Source: Bacteroidales bacterium UBA5342
GTDB lineage: Bacteria; Bacteroidota; Bacteroidia; Bacteroidales; UBA5342
Reading direction: 5' to 3'
Length of the DNA: 23,283 nucleotides
Assembly (NCBI GenBank): GCA_002408065.1
Contig: DHQI01000122.1
Span: 24,860-48,142 of the forward strand
Below are positions 8,284-16,669 of the stretch, one piece after another. Positions within the stretch are counted from its first letter, which is position 1. Each line of letters begins with the position of its first letter. The notes beneath the pieces were generated by a model. It saw only the letters and a list, made by a program, of their open reading frames with translations, did no database searches and was not told the DNA's origin. Position numbers and translations under genes: made by a program.

Positions 8284-9507
8284 ATGTCAAACTTCTTCAA
8301 TCGTTTTTTTAAAGGCGACCCAATCATATGGAGCATCATAGTGATGTTGGCTATTGTTTCTATTATCGAAGTATATAGCTCAACGGGCACTCTGGCATTC
8401 AAGTATCAGGATGGCAACACTAGCTTTTACATCCTGAAACACAGCTCATTTTTACTTATGGGCTTTGGTATAATATGGGCGGTTCATAATATTCATTATA
8501 AGATATTTTCCTACGTATCGGTATTGCTTTTGCCAATTTCTGTTTTCCTGCTAGGCCTCACACTCGTCACAGGCAGTAGCATCAATGAAGCTTCACGCTG
8601 GCTGACTATTCCGGTTTTAGGACTCAGCTTTCAGCCTTCTGAATTGGCCAAATTAGCTCTTATCATATATACAGCACGTAAGTTGTCGAAATTTCAAGGA
8701 GAAGAAGGCGATCCATCAAAAGCATTCAAGCCCATTATAATATGGACATTAGCCGTTTGTACACTCATCGCTCCTGAAGACTTATCCACCGCCCTGCTCA
8801 TAGGCGGCATCATAATGCTAATGATGTTTATTGGACGTGTACCAATTAAGTATTTATTGGGAACTATAGGTAGTGGTATAGCCTTAATAGCACTTTTGAT
8901 TCTTGTGGCACCACGTTTTGACGATGTAGGTCTTTTCCATCGCGTCAACACCTGGACGACACGATTGGAAACCTTTAGCGATACAGAGAACGCCAGCAGT
9001 GATGCATCTTACCAAAGCGACCAAGCAAAAATAGCCATCTCATCCGGGGGTATCCTTGGAAAATTTTTCGGAAATAGCCGTCAGAGCAACTACTTGCCTC
9101 ACCCCTACTCCGATTTTATCTATGCTATCATAGTAGAAGAAGGGGGGCTAGTCTTCGGTATTATTATCATTTTCTTTTATCTGACACTGCTCTTCAGGTC
9201 TGTTTATACCGCCAGTAGGTGCAAGACAAGTTTTCCTTTATTTCTCATCACCGGACTTACCACAGCACTGGTTCTACAGGCTTTTGCACACATCTTTGTC
9301 TGCGTAGGCATCCTCCCTGTTACCGGACAAACGCTACCATTTGTCAGTATGGGCGGTACCTCCTTGCTCCTTACCTCCTTATCATTAGGGATGATCTTAA
9401 GTGTAACACAATACGGCATTACCGCTAAGAACGAACATCCGGAAGAGGAGTTTGAACCGAATGAAGATATTACCGAAAGATTAGAATTGCAAAGCATAGG
9501 CGAATAA
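8284..9507 (+). CDS. ftsW: Septal peptidoglycan glycosyltransferase FtsW (SEDS)
   Basis: FtsW is the SEDS-family polymerase that works with FtsI at the septum. The 407-residue product is very hydrophobic, with about ten membrane segments. It contains the SEDS signatures NEASRWLTIP, FQPSELAKLAL, PHPYSDFIYAIIVEEGG and PVTGQTLPFVSMGGTS. The charged C-terminal tail (about 385-407, rich in Glu) is cytoplasmic. It is the last gene of the operon here: the expected murG does not follow, and a bidirectional terminator lies 13 bp downstream. Confidence 0.95.
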   Translation: MSNFFNRFFKGDPIIWSIIVMLAIVSIIEVYSSTGTLAFKYQDGNTSFYILKHSSFLLMGFGIIWAVHNIHYKIFSYVSVLLLPISVFLLGLTLVTGSSINEASRWLTIPVLGLSFQPSELAKLALIIYTARKLSKFQGEEGDPSKAFKPIIIWTLAVCTLIAPEDLSTALLIGGIIMLMMFIGRVPIKYLLGTIGSGIALIALLILVAPRFDDVGLFHRVNTWTTRLETFSDTENASSDASYQSDQAKIAISSGGILGKFFGNSRQSNYLPHPYSDFIYAIIVEEGGLVFGIIIIFFYLTLLFRSVYTASRCKTSFPLFLITGLTTALVLQAFAHIFVCVGILPVTGQTLPFVSMGGTSLLLTSLSLGMILSVTQYGITAKNEHPEEEFEPNEDITERLELQSIGE

Positions 9508-9520
9508 TTCACACAAGAAA

Positions 9521-9545
9521 AAAGGGCTAAATAGCCCCCTTTTTG
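9521..9545. terminator. Bidirectional intrinsic terminator between ftsW and rhlE
   Basis: The stem GGGCT (9524-9528) and AGCCC (9533-9537) encloses a four-base loop. On the plus strand it is followed by CCTTTTT, and on the minus strand by a run of T from the A-run before 9524. The helicase stop codon (9527-9529, minus strand) lies inside the hairpin. It would end both the rightward dcw transcript and the leftward helicase transcript. Confidence 0.75.
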
Positions 9546-10816
9546 CGCACGCCTTTTTTTGCGTAAAACTTCCGTTTAGGTTTTTTGGCAGCTCCCTCTT
9601 TTTTAGATGTTACTGCCGTTTTCTTAGAGCTTTTGTTTCGCTGTCCTTGCTGCTGCTGAGGCTTAGGAGGGTCGTGATCCATCAATGGAAAATCATGCCC
9701 GTCTATTAGCGTTAATTTTTTCTTGATGAGCTTTTCAATATCACGCAAATATTCTTTTTCTATGGCATCGCAAAAGGAATAGGAAATACCTTCGCGGCCC
9801 GCACGCCCTGTACGACCTATGCGGTGTACATAAGTTTCAGAAATATTTGGCAGATCAAAATTGATGACATATTTCAAACGATCCACATCAATGCCTCGGG
9901 CGGCAATATCGGTAGCTACCAATACACGTGTGGTCTTATCTTTAAAATTATTCAATGCATTTTGTCGTGCATTCTGCGACTTATTACCATGAATAGCCTC
10001 TGCCCTTATGTTCTTCTTTTTAAGATGGCGCACTACCTTGTCAGCACCGTGCTTGGTACGGGTAAACACAAGTACCGAGTCTATTTTTTCATCCTTCAGC
10101 AAATCCTGTAACAGAAAACTCTTGTTCGGCTTATCAACAAAATAAACATACTGCTCTATGATATCTACAGTAGACGAAACCGGTGCCACAGAGACCTTCT
10201 CAGGATTATTCAAAATACTATCTGCCAGCTTCATGATATTGGGCGGCATAGTGGCCGAGAAAAAGAGAGACTGACGCTGCTTAGGCAATACCTTTAGCAA
10301 GCGTTTAATATCATGAATAAAGCCCATATCGAGCATACGGTCAGCTTCATCCAGCACAAACATCTCCACATCACGAATAGAAAGTAATTTTTGATCCATC
10401 AGGTCGAGCAAGCGCCCCGGTGTAGCCACCAGCACATCCACTCCTGCTTTGATACGGGCCACCTGTTTAATCTGCTTCACACCACCATATATCACGGTAT
10501 GTTTTAAACTAGTGAAGCGCCCATAAGCCTCAAAACTTTCACCAATCTGAATGGCCAGCTCACGAGTAGGCGTCACTATCAAGCCACGGATACGCTTACG
10601 CTTTGCAGTGGGCTTTACGCTATTCTCTAATAATTGTATAATTGGAATAGAAAAGGCTGCTGTCTTGCCTGTTCCTGTTTGTGCACATCCTAAGATGTCT
10701 TTTCCTTCAAGAATTAATGGGATGGATTGTTCCTGTATGGGGGTTGGTGCCTTGTAGCCTTGTTGGTCTACGGCTTTAATAATGGGCTCGATAAGATCGA
10801 GCGAGTTAAATGTCAT
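9527..10816 (-). CDS. rhlE: DEAD-box ATP-dependent RNA helicase (RhlE type)
   Basis: A cytoplasmic DEAD-box RNA helicase of 429 residues, probably acting in ribosome assembly or RNA turnover. Visible motifs in order are the Q motif (GYKAPTPIQ, 20-28), motif I AQTGTGKT (45-52), TPTREL (82-87), DEAD (156-159), SAT (187-189), ARGIDV and HRIGRTGR. The C-terminal 50 residues are basic and low in complexity, rich in Gln, Lys and Arg, typical of RNA-binding tails in Bacteroidota RhlE-like proteins. It is convergent with ftsW and divergent from argG. A promoter-like TACCTTTG lies about 60 bp upstream. The subfamily name is less certain than the family. Confidence 0.9.
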   Translation of the reverse strand: MTFNSLDLIEPIIKAVDQQGYKAPTPIQEQSIPLILEGKDILGCAQTGTGKTAAFSIPIIQLLENSVKPTAKRKRIRGLIVTPTRELAIQIGESFEAYGRFTSLKHTVIYGGVKQIKQVARIKAGVDVLVATPGRLLDLMDQKLLSIRDVEMFVLDEADRMLDMGFIHDIKRLLKVLPKQRQSLFFSATMPPNIMKLADSILNNPEKVSVAPVSSTVDIIEQYVYFVDKPNKSFLLQDLLKDEKIDSVLVFTRTKHGADKVVRHLKKKNIRAEAIHGNKSQNARQNALNNFKDKTTRVLVATDIAARGIDVDRLKYVINFDLPNISETYVHRIGRTGRAGREGISYSFCDAIEKEYLRDIEKLIKKKLTLIDGHDFPLMDHDPPKPQQQQGQRNKSSKKTAVTSKKEGAAKKPKRKFYAKKGVRKKGAI

Positions 10817-10877
10817 TTAGTCTTTTTTACTTAATATAATCCTTTCAAAAACAGTCCTTCGTTTCCGAAAAGGCGCG

Positions 10878-10885
10878 CAAAGGTA
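10878..10885 (-). promoter_or_regulatory. rhlE promoter, -7 element
   Basis: Read on the minus strand this is TACCTTTG followed by CGCGCC, a good match to TAnnTTTG, about 60 bp before the helicase start codon. No clear -33 TTTG is visible. Confidence 0.5.
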
Positions 10886-11036
10886 CGCTTATTATTTTTA
10901 GTACCAGAAAACAATTACTATTACATTAATATTCTATACCTTACAATTATTCACAAGCCCTTTTAAAAGTCACTCCGAAACAATAACAACACGACCTTAA
11001 ATTTTCAAGCCAAAAAATCGAGATTCCAAGAACAGA

Positions 11037-11274
11037 CTGATATTTTGCAACATACAGCCATTTCATGGATTTTACTAAGTATCAACACTTCGTTAAATTT
11101 TCAATACTTCGACACATCCGACAGGTGGTCATTGAGCTTGTCAAAATGCTCAGTGCGGCGCAGCTCAGCAAGCTATACAAAAAACCAAATTAGCTTCGCT
11201 GAACGTTGTCTCTAATAGCACGCTGATATTCTGCGACATACAACAAATGTGGAAGTTTTGATAAATATCAAACA
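11037..11274 (+). repeat. Decayed direct repeat pair
   Basis: Segments 11037-11088 and 11223-11274 share CTGATATT-TGC-ACATACA at the left, a similar centre, and A-TATCAA-AC at the right, with mismatches throughout. They look like two copies of an old element or duplication. There is no coding potential. Confidence 0.5.
11130..11155. repeat. Small hairpin
   Basis: CATTGAGC and GCTCAGTG pair over 8 bp (one G-T) around a ten-base loop. It has the look of the short interspersed palindromes common in Bacteroidota intergenic DNA. No U-tract follows. Confidence 0.5.
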
Positions 11275-11507
11275 ATCAAACTAATAAAAAAAGATTAATG
11301 AACTATTATAAGTATTTAAAAATCAAAAAAAGGTTAACCGACTATTATCAAATAAGAATATTGATACATCATTAAAAGCAAGCAGGAAAGATAGAAAACA
11401 GAAACCATCACCGAATAAAAGTTCACCTAAACTATCAATTTGAATTTTTTCAGTAAGGTAAACTATCAAAAAGAAACAAATGCTGCCCTTAAGCAGGATT
11501 TTTTTTG

Positions 11508-11515
11508 TATTTTTG
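11508..11515 (+). promoter_or_regulatory. argG promoter, -7 element
   Basis: TATTTTTG matches TAnnTTTG about 112 bp before the argG ATG, within a T-rich stretch. No good -33 element is seen, so the assignment is tentative. Confidence 0.4.
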
Positions 11516-11627
11516 CCCGACTTTTACAAAACACCAGAAAACAAGACAAAAAACTAACAATCAGCCACTTTTCATTGTTATCAACGTTTGCTTTTTGGAT
11601 TTTAACTATTGAAATTTTCACAATTTT

Positions 11628-12821
11628 ATGGAAAACAAAAAAGTACTACTCGCCTTTAGCGGAGGTTTGGATACCTCTTACTGTGCTAAGTACCTGAGTG
11701 ATGAATTAGGCCTTGAAGTTTACACTGCTGTTGGTAATACCGGTGGATTCTCAGACCAAGAGCTAAAAAACATTGAAGATAAAGCTTACCGCTTAGGCTC
11801 CAAAAAGCACGTGGCACTTGATGTAACTCAGGAATATTATCAAAAGAGTATTAAATATATGGTTTACGGCAACGTATTGCGCAACGGCACCTACCCTATC
11901 TCGGTAAGTTCGGAGCGCGTATTCCAAGCCATTGCCATCATAGAATACGCTAAGGAAATAGGCGCTAAATATGTTGCTCACGGAAGTACCGGCGCCGGTA
12001 ACGACCAAGTGCGTTTTGATTTAACTTTCGACGTATTGGCACCTGAAATTGAGATACTAACCCCAACACGCGATATGGAGCTCACCCGCGAGTACGAGAT
12101 CAACTACCTTAAAGAGCGTGGTATCGAAGACGATTGGGTTAAGATGGAATACTCCATCAACAAAGGTCTATGGGGTACCTCTATAGGTGGAAAAGAGACT
12201 TTGCACTCCAACCAAACCCTACCCGAAGAAGCTTACCCCACTCAGATGGAGAAAGAAGGCGAAGAAGACATCGTACTTAATTTTGAGAAAGGAGAGTTTG
12301 TAGGAATCAATGGTGAAAAGGCTGAAAATCCTATTGACGCCATTCGTCAGTTGGAAGAAATAGCCGGACCTTGGGGCGTAGGACGCGATATGCACGTAGG
12401 CGACACCATTATCGGGATCAAAGGCCGTGTAGGATTTGAAGCGGCAGCACCTATGGTCATAATACGTGCTCACCAAATGTTGGAAAAACACACCCTCACC
12501 AAGTGGCAACAATACTGGAAAGACCAATTGGGTACTTGGTATGGCATGTTCCTTCACGAATCACAATACCTGGAGCCGGTAATGCGCGACATGGAAGCTT
12601 TCCTTGAAAGCACTCAGGAAAATGTAACAGGTGATGTTATTGTGACATTGAAACCTTACCATTTCGTACTAGTAGGCGTGGAATCAGAAAAAGATTTAAT
12701 GAAATCTGAATTTGGTGAATATGGTGAAATGCACAAAGCCTGGACAGCCGATGATGTGAAAGGATTTACCAAGATATTGGGCACACAAATGAAGATAGCA
12801 CAATCACGGGATAAAAAGTAG
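11628..12821 (+). CDS. argG: Argininosuccinate synthase
   Basis: ArgG joins citrulline and aspartate with ATP cleavage to give argininosuccinate, the penultimate step of arginine synthesis. The 397-residue product has the N-type PP-loop AFSGGLDTSYC (9-19). It also has the conserved GNVLRNGTYP and SSERVFQAIA segments, the STGAGNDQVRFD region that binds citrulline and ATP, and SINKGLWG. Length is normal. The start at 11628 gives the usual MENKKVLLAFSGG N-terminus. In Bacteroidota argG and argC are often adjacent, but here a ketoacyl-ACP synthase gene lies between them. Confidence 0.96.
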   Translation: MENKKVLLAFSGGLDTSYCAKYLSDELGLEVYTAVGNTGGFSDQELKNIEDKAYRLGSKKHVALDVTQEYYQKSIKYMVYGNVLRNGTYPISVSSERVFQAIAIIEYAKEIGAKYVAHGSTGAGNDQVRFDLTFDVLAPEIEILTPTRDMELTREYEINYLKERGIEDDWVKMEYSINKGLWGTSIGGKETLHSNQTLPEEAYPTQMEKEGEEDIVLNFEKGEFVGINGEKAENPIDAIRQLEEIAGPWGVGRDMHVGDTIIGIKGRVGFEAAAPMVIIRAHQMLEKHTLTKWQQYWKDQLGTWYGMFLHESQYLEPVMRDMEAFLESTQENVTGDVIVTLKPYHFVLVGVESEKDLMKSEFGEYGEMHKAWTADDVKGFTKILGTQMKIAQSRDKK

Positions 12822-12836
12822 ACAGCAGCCAGGAAG

Positions 12837-12878
12837 CACTGGGCAGTCGTCAGTGGGCAGTAAGCAATGGGCAGTAGC
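12837..12878 (+). repeat. Three 14-bp degenerate tandem units
   Basis: Units at 12837-12850, 12851-12864 and 12865-12878 follow the pattern CANTGGGCAGTNNN. They lie 15 bp after the argG stop. Repeats of this low-complexity type are common between Bacteroidota genes. No function is visible. Confidence 0.75.
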
Positions 12879-12960
12879 TAACCCTGTAACCTTATAACCC
12901 ATATCAACCAAAGCCTCAACACAGGCAAACTTAATTGGGCAAAGCGCCCTCAACTAAACT

Positions 12961-13911
12961 ATGAAACTATACATAAACGCCATAGGGCACTATACACCTA
13001 AAGAGGTGATTCCAAACGATTATTTTAAGAAGATGAACGGCTTGGATGATGAGTGGATTTTTAAACGAACGGGAATAAAAACCCGCGTACGCTCGACGGA
13101 AGAAGAAAACAGTAACTCGATGGGTATTGACGCTGTAAAAGCCTTGGCAACACAATATACCGGTGCTCTTGAAGGCGTAGACCTGATTGTAGGAGCTACC
13201 TATTCACCTTACGATACCGTACTGACTCTGGCCCATGCTGTTCAGCGCGAATTTGAACTGAAAGGTGCCAAAGCTACCACCATAACCTCCGCTTGTTCTT
13301 CCTTTGTTAATGCATTGGAAATAGCAGAGATGTACATCAAAGCCGGAAAATGCCAAAAAGCCCTTATCGTAGCCTCAGAATGCAACTCTTGCTACAGCAA
13401 CGATGTGTGTTCCAAGAGTGGACACCTATGGGGCGATGGTGCCGGATGCGTAGTCATTTCAGCAGAAAAAACGAACGAAAAAGATCCTGAAATTGTGGAT
13501 ATTATTTCCGAAGGATTAGGACATATCGGCCAGGCAGATGAATCTGTTTACCTGCGTCCGGCTAACGGTAAACTGGAAATGCCGATTGGGCGCGACGTCT
13601 TTGTAAATGCCTGTACCTATATGGCCAAGGCTGTTGAAGACATCACCCTAAAAAATGGCATCACAACAGACGAAATCGACTATCTGATACCTCACCAGGC
13701 CAATATCCGCATTATGCGCAATGTGGCTTCGGGCTTAAAGATACCGGAAGAAAAAGTCGTCACCAATGTGGATACCCTGGGAAATACCGGTAGCGCCAGT
13801 ACTGTTATTGGCTTATCGCAAATATACAGTGAAGTGAAAAGCGGCAGCAATGTTGTTTTTACCGTATTTGGCGGTGGCTACTCGATGGGGGGTGTTTACG
13901 TGAAATTTTAA
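12961..13911 (+). CDS. 3-oxoacyl-ACP synthase III family protein (FabH-like)
   Basis: A thiolase-fold condensing enzyme of 316 residues with the KAS III catalytic triad visible: Cys112 in TSACSSFV, His245 in IPHQAN, and Asn275 in LGNTGSAS. The C-terminal FGGGYSMGG loop and N-terminal DEWIFKRTGIKTR also fit FabH. It would condense an acyl-CoA starter with malonyl-ACP. It may be an accessory KAS III rather than the housekeeping FabH, because fabH usually sits with plsX, rpmF or accB, and none is nearby. It lies between argG and argC on the same strand, with spacers of 139 and 88 bp, so a link with arginine synthesis is not implied. The family is certain, the substrate unknown. Confidence 0.88.
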   Translation: MKLYINAIGHYTPKEVIPNDYFKKMNGLDDEWIFKRTGIKTRVRSTEEENSNSMGIDAVKALATQYTGALEGVDLIVGATYSPYDTVLTLAHAVQREFELKGAKATTITSACSSFVNALEIAEMYIKAGKCQKALIVASECNSCYSNDVCSKSGHLWGDGAGCVVISAEKTNEKDPEIVDIISEGLGHIGQADESVYLRPANGKLEMPIGRDVFVNACTYMAKAVEDITLKNGITTDEIDYLIPHQANIRIMRNVASGLKIPEEKVVTNVDTLGNTGSASTVIGLSQIYSEVKSGSNVVFTVFGGGYSMGGVYVKF

Positions 13912-13918
13912 GGGAGAC

Positions 13919-13987
13919 GGATGACCGATGACGGGTGACCGATAACAAAAGAAAACTTAGAACTTTAAACTAATAAACTTAGAACTT
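13919..13987 (+). repeat. Short degenerate and direct repeats before argC
   Basis: GATGACCG, ATGACGGG and TGACCGAT units run from 13919 to 13943. A 13-base sequence AAACTTAGAACTT then occurs exactly twice, at 13953-13965 and 13975-13987, just upstream of argC. These look like slipped-strand products. Confidence 0.65.
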
Positions 13988-13999
13988 AATATTACAACT

Positions 14000-14968
14000 A
14001 TGATAAAAGTAGGCATCGTGGGAGCAGCAGGCTATACAGCCGGTGAATTGTTCCGTATCTTACTCAACCACCCCGAGGCAGAAATCGTTTTTGCCAACAG
14101 TAAAAGCAATGCAGGCAACCCGGTATATGAGGTTCATCAAGGACTTATAGGGGATACCGACCTCACCTTTACTGATGAGATGCCTCTCGACACAGTAGAC
14201 GTTATCTTCCTGTGTATGGGGCATGGTTTTTCTGAGGAATTTTTCAGAAATCACGATGTACCAGAAGACCTTAAAGTGATAGACCTGGGTAATGATTTCC
14301 GCCTGGAAGGCGACCACGGTTTTACCTACGGCTTGCCGGAGCTTAACTTCAAAGCCATACTAACATCAAAACGCATAGCTAACCCGGGCTGTTTTGCCAC
14401 AGCTATCCAACTGGGGCTGTTACCTTTGGCTCAAAACCTACTGCTTACCAGCGAGATCAACATCACCGCTATCACGGGTAGTACAGGCGCAGGCCAGCGA
14501 CCTTCTCAGTATTCTCACTTTAGCTGGCGCAATAATAACATCTCGGTTTACAAAGCTTTTAACCATCAGCATGTTCCAGAAATTAAGCGCTCTTTAAAAC
14601 AGCTCCAAAGCTCTTTTGATCAAGATATCAACTTCGTACCAGTACGGGGTGACTTTGCCCGTGGCATTATGGCCATTATGCATATTGACTGCCCTCTGGA
14701 ACTGGACGAAGCCAAACGCATCTTTACAGAATATTATGCTAAGCATCAGAAATTTACTTATGTGATAGATAAAAACCCTGACCTAAAAGATGTGGTTAAC
14801 ACCAACAAGGCCGTGGTACATTTGGAAAAACATGGTAAGAAACTGATGATCATTACCGCTATTGACAACCTTGTAAAAGGAGCTTCGGGACAGGCCGTTC
14901 ACAATATGAACCTTATATTTGACCTCGAACAAAGCGTTGGTTTAGATTTCAAAGCGAGTGCGTTTTAA
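14000..14968 (+). CDS. argC: N-acetyl (or N-succinyl)-gamma-glutamyl-phosphate reductase
   Basis: ArgC reduces N-acylglutamyl-phosphate to the semialdehyde with NADPH in arginine synthesis. The 322-residue product has the nucleotide-binding GIVGAAGYTAGEL (5-17), the catalytic Cys131 in NPGCFATA, the STGAGQRPS loop, FNHQHVPEI with the active-site His, and FVPVRGDFARGI. The last segment differs from the VPHLVPMTRG of classical ArgC. Some Bacteroidota are known to use succinylated intermediates, so the acyl group cannot be fixed from sequence here. It lies downstream of argG, apart from the FabH-like gene. Confidence 0.93.
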   Translation: MIKVGIVGAAGYTAGELFRILLNHPEAEIVFANSKSNAGNPVYEVHQGLIGDTDLTFTDEMPLDTVDVIFLCMGHGFSEEFFRNHDVPEDLKVIDLGNDFRLEGDHGFTYGLPELNFKAILTSKRIANPGCFATAIQLGLLPLAQNLLLTSEINITAITGSTGAGQRPSQYSHFSWRNNNISVYKAFNHQHVPEIKRSLKQLQSSFDQDINFVPVRGDFARGIMAIMHIDCPLELDEAKRIFTEYYAKHQKFTYVIDKNPDLKDVVNTNKAVVHLEKHGKKLMIITAIDNLVKGASGQAVHNMNLIFDLEQSVGLDFKASAF

Positions 14969-15015
14969 GGATTCAAAAACGACCTTATTTAAAACTCAAA
15001 AATCACGGATATACT

Positions 15016-15297
15016 ATGTTTAAGAAAAACGAATACTTTGAAGGAAAAGTGGCCTCATTAGCTTTTAATGGTGCAGAAGGAGAAGCCACCTCTGGTGTGA
15101 TGGCACCCGGAGTGTATGAATTTGGCACTGCTACAGTAGAGATCATGACCGTCATCTCTGGTGAAATGGATGTCAAACTTCCGGGCGAAACGGCATATAA
15201 AACTTACAAAAAATTTGAGTCCTTTGAAGTGGCAAAAGATGTCAAATTTATGGTTAAGGTAAGCGAAGATACGGCTTATCTGTGCTTGTACAAATAA
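15016..15297 (+). CDS. ppnP: Pyrimidine/purine nucleoside phosphorylase PpnP
   Basis: A 93-residue cupin of the PpnP (formerly DUF1255/YaiE) family, which cleaves several nucleosides with phosphate to base and ribose 1-phosphate. The hallmarks are NEYFEGKVASLAF at the N-terminus, SGVMAPGVYEFGTA, EIMTVISGEMDVKLPG and the C-terminal TAYLCLY, colinear with E. coli YaiE at the same length. It starts 47 bp after argC and ends in a strong terminator 21 bp downstream. Confidence 0.93.
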   Translation: MFKKNEYFEGKVASLAFNGAEGEATSGVMAPGVYEFGTATVEIMTVISGEMDVKLPGETAYKTYKKFESFEVAKDVKFMVKVSEDTAYLCLYK

Positions 15298-15317
15298 TTC
15301 TTTTTTACTGTTATCAC

Positions 15318-15359
15318 AAAAAGCAAAGTTAGGCTATTTATGCTTAGCTTTGCTTTTTT
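15318..15359 (+). terminator. Intrinsic terminator after ppnP
   Basis: A 17-bp stem (15318-15334 with 15342-15358; two G-T pairs) around the loop TATTTAT has an A-rich left side and ends in a run of six T. The U-tract forms part of the stem, and A5 on the left makes it possibly bidirectional. Confidence 0.85.
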
Positions 15360-15374
15360 GTTTTATGTAAGCGA

Positions 15375-15557
15375 TTGGTATTATACCAATATTACATTAA
15401 AATGAGCCTTATAATTTCATTCTTTTGCCTTTTATCTGCGTTAATAAATATCAACGTAGCTATGGCTATGCCTCTCCCGATGTACATCGGGATTGCCTTG
15501 ATAAAAGACAAAACCTCTAAAATCATTTAAGGCTCATCTTAAAATAAAATTGGTATT
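15375..15557. mobile_element. MITE-like palindromic element with 5-bp flanking repeats
   Basis: A 183-bp noncoding element whose two halves pair as long imperfect arms of about 50 bases. ATACCAAT, ATGAGCCTTA and CTTTTATC occur near the left end and again in reverse complement at the right. A perfect 16-bp palindrome (CCCGATGTACATCGGG, 15476-15491) lies inside. Both ends read TTGGTATT, and AGCGA flanks both sides (15370-15374 and 15558-15562), as expected of a target duplication. It encodes nothing and would need a transposase supplied elsewhere. Confidence 0.7.
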
Positions 15558-15561
15558 AGCG

Positions 15562-16476
15562 ATGAAAACCCGCCACCTCCACTCCTATTTTTACTTGCAT
15601 CTGGCCGTACTGCTCGTCGGGTTAACCGCGGTATTTGGCGAATTGATCCAGCTTTCGGGACTCAACCTGGTATGGTGGCGTATGTTACTGACCTCCACAA
15701 GCTTTATGATTTACCCCAAAGCGATTAAAGCTGCCGGACAAGTCAACAAAAAAATCTTGTGGCAATTTATAGGTATCGGCGTGCTTGTAGCTATTCACTG
15801 GGTTTTGTTTTACAGCTCTATCAAGGTCGCTAATGCATCAGTGGCTGTAGTGATGATAGCTACCGTTAGTTTCTTCGTCGCTTTTTTGGAACCTTTGTTA
15901 ACTAAAAAGCGGATTAAGGTGGGTGAGATTGCCCTTAGTTTATTGGTTATTCCCGGCATATATCTAATGAACCGTAGCGGAAAGTACGATTATAGTCTGG
16001 GCATTGCACTAGGTCTGCTATCCTCTTTAGTTATGGCTTTATTTTCGGTGTTGAATAAAATAATGGTGGATAAAACCCAAACACCTGCCCGTACCATTAC
16101 TTTTATCGAAATGACCAGCGGCTTTGTATTTCTAAGCCTGATAGTTGGCAGTACATCCATTTCGTCACATAGCATAGAAACCTTACGGCCTGAGCAAACA
16201 AGCTTTATCTATCTGATTATTTTAGCATTACTTTGCACTGTTCTGCCTTTTACCCTCACCCTAAAGGCACAGGAAAAACTCTCGGCCTTCACCTGTAATT
16301 TTGCCTTGAATCTGGAACCTGTCTATGGCGTTTTGCTCGCCATGCTGCTACTACATCAACACAAAGAGCTGGATGCTAATTTCTACCTGGGCAGTGGCAT
16401 TATTGTGGGGGGAGTTATTTTCTATTCATTGCTTAAGCTTTATTATATTAAGACAAAGAAAGCCGAAAACCAGTAG
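15562..16476 (+). CDS. EamA-family (DMT superfamily) transporter
   Basis: An integral membrane protein of 304 residues with about ten membrane segments in two EamA repeats (about 10-135 and 150-295), the normal plan of drug/metabolite transporter permeases. The second repeat contains FAL-NLEPVYGVLLAMLLL, typical of EamA domains. The substrate cannot be read from sequence. I chose the ATG at 15562: an in-frame TTG at 15550 lies inside the MITE-like element. Because the element abuts this ATG, the gene's own promoter and ribosome-binding region have probably been displaced or replaced. It is monocistronic. Confidence 0.85.
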   Translation: MKTRHLHSYFYLHLAVLLVGLTAVFGELIQLSGLNLVWWRMLLTSTSFMIYPKAIKAAGQVNKKILWQFIGIGVLVAIHWVLFYSSIKVANASVAVVMIATVSFFVAFLEPLLTKKRIKVGEIALSLLVIPGIYLMNRSGKYDYSLGIALGLLSSLVMALFSVLNKIMVDKTQTPARTITFIEMTSGFVFLSLIVGSTSISSHSIETLRPEQTSFIYLIILALLCTVLPFTLTLKAQEKLSAFTCNFALNLEPVYGVLLAMLLLHQHKELDANFYLGSGIIVGGVIFYSLLKLYYIKTKKAENQ

Positions 16477-16638
16477 TCTCCGGTATAATTCTGAATTTAT
16501 TGGATGCAACAACGGACTAGTGTTCAAAAGCCCCTTCACCCCTTATAAACACAGGAACTCCTGACTTTCAGAATCATATTGCAAACACCACAAAAAACTG
16601 TAAAATCTGTCGTTTCTTAAAATTAAAGTTTATAATCC

Positions 16639-16669
16639 TTTGATTTTCAAAATGGAATTTATAGGTTTG
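16639..16669 (+). promoter_or_regulatory. Predicted cas9 promoter
   Basis: TTTG at 16639-16642, 19 bp, then TAGGTTTG at 16662-16669: a full match to the Bacteroidota promoter (TTTG-N19/20-TAnnTTTG). The start site would be near 16674-16676, giving cas9 a leader of about 138 nt that runs across the whole tracrRNA gene on the opposite strand. Confidence 0.65.

Larger units (their letters stand above)
10817..11627. other. 811-bp divergent intergenic region
   Basis: No convincing gene is present between the divergent helicase gene and argG. The region holds a promoter-like element for each flanking gene at its two ends, a pair of decayed about 50-bp direct repeats, a small hairpin, and AT-rich filler with many stops. 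A rightward open frame from 11440 overlaps argG in another frame and has no family resemblance. Confidence 0.6.

Noticed and set aside
11440..11697. Rightward 85-codon frame before argG
   Set aside because: It overlaps the argG start in another frame, is built from AT-rich intergenic DNA, and contains the likely argG promoter.
12219..12557. Leftward 112-codon frame inside argG
   Set aside because: It is a shadow frame opposite a fully conserved argG and has no recognisable domain.
16488..16574. Inverted repeat ATTCTGAA/TTCAGAAT after the permease gene as a terminator
   Set aside because: The arms are 8 bp and over 70 bases apart, with no U-tract. This is likely chance.
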